Source: a filamentous cyanobacterium ESFC-1 (lineage in GTDB: Bacteria; Cyanobacteriota; Cyanobacteriia; Cyanobacteriales; Spirulinaceae). Taken from it: a stretch of DNA of 64,000 bases. Positions 58,531 to 64,000 of the stretch are shown piece after piece. The notes beneath the pieces are model-generated. The model was given only the letters and a program-made list of their open reading frames with translations, was not told where the DNA came from and did no database searches. Both the position numbers and the translations under genes were made by a program. Where the stretch lies: contig KB904821.1 of the NCBI GenBank assembly GCA_000380225.1, forward strand, positions 2,950,399 to 3,014,398. The letters are read 5' to 3'. Positions within the stretch are counted from its first letter, which is position 1, and each line of letters begins with the position of its first letter.

Positions 58531-60858
58531 TTAATTTACCAGTTGCATCGGTGCGACTTGGGGATTAATGATTTTTTGACCGTAATCGGGGAATTTGATG
58601 GCTAAATTGGTTTTATTGCCTGTGCCGAAAATGTGGGTAACTTCCCCAATACCAAATACTTTATGTACCACGCGATCGCCCACTTGCCAAACTTGACCGT
58701 TGATTTCTTGGGGTTCGGCTTTTTGGGGTTTGCTGCGTCCTTTATGATGATACGCGATCGCGCTCTTGACATTACTGGAAACTAACTCTTTGGGCAGTTC
58801 TTTAAGGAATTGCGACGGCACAGCAGGTTCGCGCATTCCCCCCCACAAGCGACGCTCGCGGGCATGAGACAAGAATAACTGATCCTGGGCGCGGGTGATG
58901 CCAACATAGCATAAACGCCGTTCTTCTTCGAGGGAAAGGGGGTCATCGAGGGTGCGAATATTGGGGAATAAACCTTGCTCCATTCCCACCATAAAGACGA
59001 CAGGAAATTCTAAACCTTTAGCTGAATGAAGAGTCATTAAAGAGACGGCTTGTTGACCTTCTTCAAGGTTATCTAAAGATGACGCTAAAGAAGCATTAGC
59101 GAGGAAACCTTCTAAACTTTTATCTTCATTATCTTCTTGGAATTGTAGCACCGCATTATATAACTCCCCAACGTTGGTAATGCGGTTATCGGCTTCATCG
59201 GTTCCCTTACTTTGTAAATCGGCAACATAGCCGGAATCTTCAACAATGCCTTGTAAAATTTCTGCCCCAGATAGAGTTTTGAGTTGGGCTTGATACTTTT
59301 GAATCATTTGGGCAAATTGATTCGCTGATTTGGCGGCTCGTCCTGCTAAAGTATTTACTGAGGTTTCATCAGCTAATATGTCCCACAAAGGCATATTTAA
59401 TTCACTGGCGGCATTCAATAAGTTATCTAAGCTGGTGCGCCCAATGCCTCGTCGGGGGGTATTAATAATCCGCATTAAACTAACCGTATCGGCGGGATTT
59501 GCGATAACACGCAAATAAGCCAACATATCTTTAATTTCTTTGCGATCGTAGAACTTTAAACCGCCAATAATCACATAAGGAATTTTACCTCGCAACACAT
59601 CTTCAAGGGCGCGGGATTGAGCATTGGTACGGTATAAAATGGCAAAATCACCCCAATCTAATTCCGGGTTATTCTTTTCTAAATGCTGGATTTGATTGAG
59701 AATAAAACGGGCTTCGGCTTGTTCATTTTCAGCTTTATAACAATAAATTTGCTCTCCTTCGGCGCGAGTAGGACGCAATACTTTGTCGATGCGTTGGGTA
59801 TTTTGTTCGATGAGTTTGTTAGCCGCTTGTAAGATATTTTCCCGCGAACGATAGTTTTCTTCTAACTTCACCATCGTATAGGTATCTTCGTCTGGCAAAC
59901 CGTCGCCAAAGTCTTTTTGAAAGTCGAGCAAAATGGTATAGTCTGCCATGCGGAATGAGTAAATAGATTGGTCTACATCCCCCACCACAAAGACAGAACG
60001 ATTTTGCCAATCCCAATCTTTTCGAGATGTTTCGCCGTTACTTGCAAGTAAGCGAATGAGGTCATATTGAATGCGGTTGGTGTCTTGATATTCGTCAACT
60101 AAGATGTGATGAAATTGTTTATGCCAATAAGCTAAAACTGATTCGTTTTGTTGAAAGATGCGGGTAGGTACGAGAATTAAATCGTCAAAATCGAGGGCGT
60201 TATTACTAGAAAGTTGGGATTGATATTCGTCGTAGACTTCGGCAATAACGCGACCTTTGTAGTTTCCATTTTCTTGGAGATACGCGGTCGGATTTAAACC
60301 AAGGCTTTTAGCGTTACTAATGGCATAACGGACGGATTTGGGATTAAATTTCTTTTCGTCGAGGTTGAGTTGTTTGGTAACAATTTGTTTAACTAAGCTC
60401 TGGACATCGGATTCATCGAAGATGGAGAAGTTACGCTGCCAAGTGCGGCCTTTTTCATCTTGATATTTATTAATATCAAACCGTAGAATCCGGGCAAAAA
60501 GGCTGTGAAATGTACCAATCCAGAGATGTTTGGTAACTTTGCTGTAAACCCGCGATCGCAACTTGGTTTGTTCTTCTGGGGGTAAGAGTTCTAAGCGCTC
60601 ATTGTGCTTTTCTTGGGCATAATGTTGGGCGAAAATGGTTTCGATGCGGCTTTTCATTTCCCTGGCGGCTTTGTTGGTAAATGTAACCGCGAGGATGTTT
60701 TCTGGATTAACTTTATGATTGAGAATCAGGTTGGCAATACGATAAGTTAAGGCGCGAGTTTTGCCTGAACCTGCCCCTGCAACCACTAATAAAGGCCCGC
60801 AATAGTGTTTTACAGCTTGGCGTTGAGAGGGATTTAATAAGGTTAGGAAATTAGTCAT
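58531..60858 (-). CDS. pcrA: ATP-dependent DNA helicase PcrA/UvrD
   Basis: A 775-aa SF1A helicase: Q-motif LNPSQRQAVKHYCGP, Walker A VVAGAGSGKTRALTYR, Ia AVTFTNKAAREMKSRI, Walker B HILVDEYQDTNRIQYDL, III VFVVGDVDQSIYSFRMADY, IV VKLEENYRSRENIL, V MTLHSAKGLEFPVVFMVGM and VI RRLCYVGITRAQDQLFL. The C-terminal QVGDRVVHKVFGIGEVTHIF-like stretch is a PcrA Tudor-type RNA-polymerase contact. It acts in nucleotide-excision and replication-conflict repair. It is not a ZorD: no SNF2 motifs. Confidence 0.96.
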   Translation of the reverse strand: MTNFLTLLNPSQRQAVKHYCGPLLVVAGAGSGKTRALTYRIANLILNHKVNPENILAVTFTNKAAREMKSRIETIFAQHYAQEKHNERLELLPPEEQTKLRSRVYSKVTKHLWIGTFHSLFARILRFDINKYQDEKGRTWQRNFSIFDESDVQSLVKQIVTKQLNLDEKKFNPKSVRYAISNAKSLGLNPTAYLQENGNYKGRVIAEVYDEYQSQLSSNNALDFDDLILVPTRIFQQNESVLAYWHKQFHHILVDEYQDTNRIQYDLIRLLASNGETSRKDWDWQNRSVFVVGDVDQSIYSFRMADYTILLDFQKDFGDGLPDEDTYTMVKLEENYRSRENILQAANKLIEQNTQRIDKVLRPTRAEGEQIYCYKAENEQAEARFILNQIQHLEKNNPELDWGDFAILYRTNAQSRALEDVLRGKIPYVIIGGLKFYDRKEIKDMLAYLRVIANPADTVSLMRIINTPRRGIGRTSLDNLLNAASELNMPLWDILADETSVNTLAGRAAKSANQFAQMIQKYQAQLKTLSGAEILQGIVEDSGYVADLQSKGTDEADNRITNVGELYNAVLQFQEDNEDKSLEGFLANASLASSLDNLEEGQQAVSLMTLHSAKGLEFPVVFMVGMEQGLFPNIRTLDDPLSLEEERRLCYVGITRAQDQLFLSHARERRLWGGMREPAVPSQFLKELPKELVSSNVKSAIAYHHKGRSKPQKAEPQEINGQVWQVGDRVVHKVFGIGEVTHIFGTGNKTNLAIKFPDYGQKIINPQVAPMQLVN

Positions 60859-60987
60859 ATAACAGTTGAGTTATTTTTTATTAGTTATTCGTTATTGGCT
60901 GGTTGACCAACGAAATACTTTCTTGTCGGTAGGACTAGAGTCACAACACCTAATACATACAATTGAAGTTTTGCTTCAGATTTAATA

Positions 60988-63900
60988 TTATGGATCATCT
61001 TGCGACCAATTATAGGTGTTGGCTTTGACGGCTTCGTAGTTGGCGTTGAGTTCGGGTTCTAGCAGCAAAATGGCGGCGATGCGGCGGGCCATGTTGGTCA
61101 CTTCGCGCACTTCGTCGGGTTTGAGGGGGCGACCGAGCAGGGGTTCTTCGCGGTAGCTGAGCCATTTTTTGATGACTTGATAGCCGCCGATGGTGTAGTC
61201 CCACACGCGGGCGGGGATGTTTTGCCAGTAGGCGATATCGTTGAGGTAGATGTCGCGGGTGTCGCTGCCGAGCAGGTCATTGTGGGGTTCGGTGTCGGTG
61301 TAGGGGCGGGTGACGATGCGACCTTTACCGGGCATGGTAGAACTGCCACTCCCGGCGTGACCCCATTTAGCGGTGAGGGCGAGGTCGGTGTCGGGGTTGA
61401 GTTGGCCGCCACCAACGCGGGTAATATTGGCGATCCCCTTGAAAGGGTCGGTGGGAGTACCAGAGGTAATCCCAGGGACGGATATTTCAGTATCGAGAAA
61501 AGTTGCTATCTGTCTGCCAAGGTTGGCAGAACAAACTAGAACCTCCTTTGTGGAGGGTAATGGAATTCTAGGCCAGCTATAGCGTAATCCATCAGAATTT
61601 ATATTTCGATAATCTGGAGAATATCCTATAGCCAAAACATGCATCCAAATTAGAGAGGACACTTCAAAGCTTTCATTTGGTTCTTCAATGTTTAGTTGCG
61701 AGAGATAAGCAAGAACTTCGTCGGAAAGGTTTGCTTTTGGTGTTAAGTCCAGAAAGTCTTCAGTTTCAAAAATACTGATTTGCCTTGAAATACCCCTTTC
61801 AATGAACTCAGGTCTCACTAGAATTGGAATGTGTTTTGCTTCAACAACCATGCTGTGATAATCACATACCAGTGAAGAAAAATAAAATGGTGGGCTTGTT
61901 GGGTCTGTTACTCCACTTTCACGCACTATTAAAAATTTATTTTTGTCAAATCTTTGAGATAGTAGCTCAGGACTAGGACGAGAAAACAAAGGCTGAATAT
62001 TCGCATCCAAGTAAGCTAAGCGAATATCAAAAGGCTTAAATGGATATCGACAAATATTACCATCATCGAAATCATATTTTCCCTTCAAATTATTTCGGAC
62101 TTTCTTAGCTTTGAACTCCCCAGATGGTTTCATTAGCGATGGAGCCAAGGAACGTATTTCATTATCTGAACAAGATTCATCCAAATACCTATCTAAAACA
62201 TAGAGTTCATTTTTTTCGTGTTCAAAGACTATAAGAGAATTTCCACGACGTTCAATTGGCCCGTTAAGCGGTTCGCGTACACATAAATCTGCCACCTCAG
62301 GCCACCTAAGATACTCCTTAGATATATTTACAGGTCGAAGCGAAAATCTATTCCAATCTTGTGGATTGGCGAAATCGTAAAAATCATCAAAGTTGTCATC
62401 TTCGAGACTTGCTGACAAGTCATTTCTTTTGTTTTTGCCCCAGAAATGTCGAAAGCGTACTTGAGGTAAATACTCTCTCACGTTTTTTCTAACTGCAAGA
62501 TTTATTGAAGTACCTAGCTTGATACCTGCACGATTAAATTTGGTCGAAAAAACAGATGGATCTGGGTCTCCTGTCGGCGTTCTCTTTCCAGTTTCTCTAC
62601 TATCGCCATTCATACAGTCTATCCAGAATGAGTCGAAATTCGAGAGTATGCTTTGGCGCATAACTACGTAGGAAGGATCGGCTAAATAAGAAAAATTAGA
62701 AATATAGCAAACTATTCCTCTTATTGGTCGCCTTTCAGCCACGCAATGTTCGGCCAACCTAAAAAAGCGAACATAAAGATCATCTAGGTTGAACTTCTTG
62801 ATTCCCCAAACATCAATAAGACCTTCTTTATACTCATCAACTGAAATTTCTTCTCTTTGACTAAGACCAGCAAAAGCGTTGTAGGGTGGATTTCCTAACA
62901 CAACTAAAATTTCTTTGCCACGTTTGACTTCATCAGCTTCCTCACGTTCTTTTTCTAATTCTGGATAATTAATTCCAATCTGTCTAAATCTTTCTTTCGC
63001 CTCATCATCAGGAGGTTCCCAACCCGTCAACGCATTGGTCAAAAACACGCCCACCCGTTCCTGCTCATCCACCAGCGGCACACCCAAATTTTGCAGCAGC
63101 AACCCCAACTGCAAATGGGCCACCACAAACGGCGCAGTCAGAATTTCAAAACCAAACACCCGCTCCATTGCCGCCCGTTTCAAATCCGAGCCGCCCAGCG
63201 CATCGGCTCCATTTGCCTTCAGCGTTTCGTCAATCTTCCGCAGTACCTCCACCAGATATGCCCCCGTCCCACAACACGGGTCGAGAATATAGACATTCTC
63301 ATCGGCTAGCCCATCGGCAATGTGCAACTCTTCCCGCAGCACCGTATCCACCCGCGCCACCATGTACTGCACAATCTCCGGCGGCGTGTACCACACCCCC
63401 AACTCCTTCCGCAGCGTCGGGTCAAACGCCTGCAAAAATGGCTCATAGAAATATTGAACCGCCTGTCCCTCATCAAACTTTGAAAAAAACGCCTCGCGAT
63501 CCACCCGATTCAAAGCATCTCCCGCCCAGTCCAGTACTTCCACCAAATCCAGTCGTCCCAAATTCCATGGTGTTGCCACCTTGGAAAACAGCGCTTGAAT
63601 CATCGGCACATGCATATACCACACTGCCGTTTTCCACTCAAAGCGCCCCTGCTCGCCCTGGCGATGCCACAACACCCACGCCGAAAATATGCCGTAAAAC
63701 AGAGTTTGAATTAGCGTCGATTTAAAAAAGTGCTTGCCCTTCTGGTCTTGAAATCCAACCCCTAGAGCTTCTTCTAAAGCTTCACGCACTTGAGCCAAAT
63801 TGGGTAAGTCTGTTTTCTCTATACGGGCCTGCGCATCTTTCGCATAAGATGCTAACAAGCAAGCCAAATCCTGCGGCGATGCAATCACGGCCTGCTGCAA

Positions 63901-64000
63901 CATCACTCGCTTGAGATATTCCGAAAACTGCTCTTCTTGCTCTGCCGCAAACTCGCGGGAATTTTGTACCTTCTCCCAAAATGCCTGCTCACTATCAGCT
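60988..64000 (-). CDS. Type ISP-like adenine-N6 methyltransferase/restriction enzyme, 5' end outside window
   Basis: The frame is open to the right edge, beyond the internal GTG at 63906, so the N-terminus is missing. Counting from 63906, the SAM motif I is ILDPCCGTGAYLVEVL (207-222) and the catalytic motif IV is GNPPY (338-342), preceded by KELGVWYTPPEIVQYMV. The C-terminal VWDYTIGGYQVIKKWLSYRE (near 915) is the type ISP/Eco57I-like specificity end. No helicase or nuclease motif is seen in the visible part. It methylates adenine and may also cut, depending on what lies upstream. Positions about 61480-63010 are notably AT-rich between GC-rich flanks, and no HIP1 occurs. Confidence 0.85.
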   Translation of the reverse strand, partial: ADSEQAFWEKVQNSREFAAEQEEQFSEYLKRVMLQQAVIASPQDLACLLASYAKDAQARIEKTDLPNLAQVREALEEALGVGFQDQKGKHFFKSTLIQTLFYGIFSAWVLWHRQGEQGRFEWKTAVWYMHVPMIQALFSKVATPWNLGRLDLVEVLDWAGDALNRVDREAFFSKFDEGQAVQYFYEPFLQAFDPTLRKELGVWYTPPEIVQYMVARVDTVLREELHIADGLADENVYILDPCCGTGAYLVEVLRKIDETLKANGADALGGSDLKRAAMERVFGFEILTAPFVVAHLQLGLLLQNLGVPLVDEQERVGVFLTNALTGWEPPDDEAKERFRQIGINYPELEKEREEADEVKRGKEILVVLGNPPYNAFAGLSQREEISVDEYKEGLIDVWGIKKFNLDDLYVRFFRLAEHCVAERRPIRGIVCYISNFSYLADPSYVVMRQSILSNFDSFWIDCMNGDSRETGKRTPTGDPDPSVFSTKFNRAGIKLGTSINLAVRKNVREYLPQVRFRHFWGKNKRNDLSASLEDDNFDDFYDFANPQDWNRFSLRPVNISKEYLRWPEVADLCVREPLNGPIERRGNSLIVFEHEKNELYVLDRYLDESCSDNEIRSLAPSLMKPSGEFKAKKVRNNLKGKYDFDDGNICRYPFKPFDIRLAYLDANIQPLFSRPSPELLSQRFDKNKFLIVRESGVTDPTSPPFYFSSLVCDYHSMVVEAKHIPILVRPEFIERGISRQISIFETEDFLDLTPKANLSDEVLAYLSQLNIEEPNESFEVSSLIWMHVLAIGYSPDYRNINSDGLRYSWPRIPLPSTKEVLVCSANLGRQIATFLDTEISVPGITSGTPTDPFKGIANITRVGGGQLNPDTDLALTAKWGHAGSGSSTMPGKGRIVTRPYTDTEPHNDLLGSDTRDIYLNDIAYWQNIPARVWDYTIGGYQVIKKWLSYREEPLLGRPLKPDEVREVTNMARRIAAILLLEPELNANYEAVKANTYNWSQDDP

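Noticed and set aside
58531-60858. PcrA helicase as the missing ZorD
   Set aside because: It is 45 kb away and has UvrD/PcrA motifs, whereas ZorD is a SNF2-type helicase.

Overview
The window is chromosomal DNA of a cyanobacterium. The HIP1 octamer GCGATCGC is scattered through most genes, and the gene content is phototroph-specific: Mg-chelatase ChlI, orange carotenoid protein (OCP), carotene isomerase CrtH, ribosomal protein PSRP-3/Ycf65, a Tic20 homologue and DUF3082. The many short repeats and MITE-like palindromes suggest a repeat-rich, possibly filamentous species; the genus cannot be read from this sequence.

Layout. 1-6.8 kb: a Tat-exported caspase-fold protein with a Tyr/Ser pseudo-dyad, a calcineurin-like phosphoesterase, and a pseudo-receiver/38-residue-repeat/WD40 protein. 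7.1-8.4 kb: two Uma2-family genes. 8.5-13.1 kb: a tight minus-strand operon encoding a 110-aa unknown, a ZorA-like MotA/TolQ channel with a long coiled-coil tail, a ZorB-like OmpA/MotB protein and a ZorC-like EH-signature protein. It looks like a Zorya anti-phage system, but no ZorD helicase is present. 13.5-20.5 kb: an esterase-fold protein without its nucleophile, DUF3082, an MCE/Mla lipid-transport pair, chlI and ocp. 20.9-22.7 kb: a 310-bp partial duplication flanking a frameshifted XRE gene. 22.7-36 kb: mainly housekeeping genes (HD hydrolase, TPR, HAD, PSRP-3, atpC, atpD, rpsF, FAH, Tic20, glyA, MraY/WecA-like, cinA, aroQ, rpmF) and a 46-aa peptide before aroQ. 36.5-48 kb: gyrA, a small Cys-rich ORF, crtH, trpB, an LCP protein, and CIRCE-groES-groEL. 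48-53 kb: a multi-PAS/GAF histidine kinase and a tnpB element broken by a second decayed IS605-like element. 53-64 kb: ridA, pyk, a PAS/GAF-like protein, pcrA, and a type ISP-like adenine methylase running off the right edge.

How parts work together. groES-groEL should be HrcA-controlled through a perfect CIRCE. atpD and atpC encode the beta and epsilon subunits of the F1 ATP synthase head. MlaD- and MlaF-like proteins form part of a lipid ABC transporter. ChlI, OCP and CrtH serve pigment synthesis and photoprotection. The Zorya-like operon, the ISP-like enzyme and the TnpB remnant are accessory genes. The first two are nearly free of HIP1, which fits horizontal transfer.

Intergenic space is dominated by repeats: heptanucleotide tandem arrays, a TIR element ending in GTGACAAGTTAAG, a second TIR family with a CCTCTCCCACTCCGAGAGGGG-like core, and a third family with ends near TAGTGCCGTGACACA. 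No tRNA, rRNA or CRISPR array was seen.
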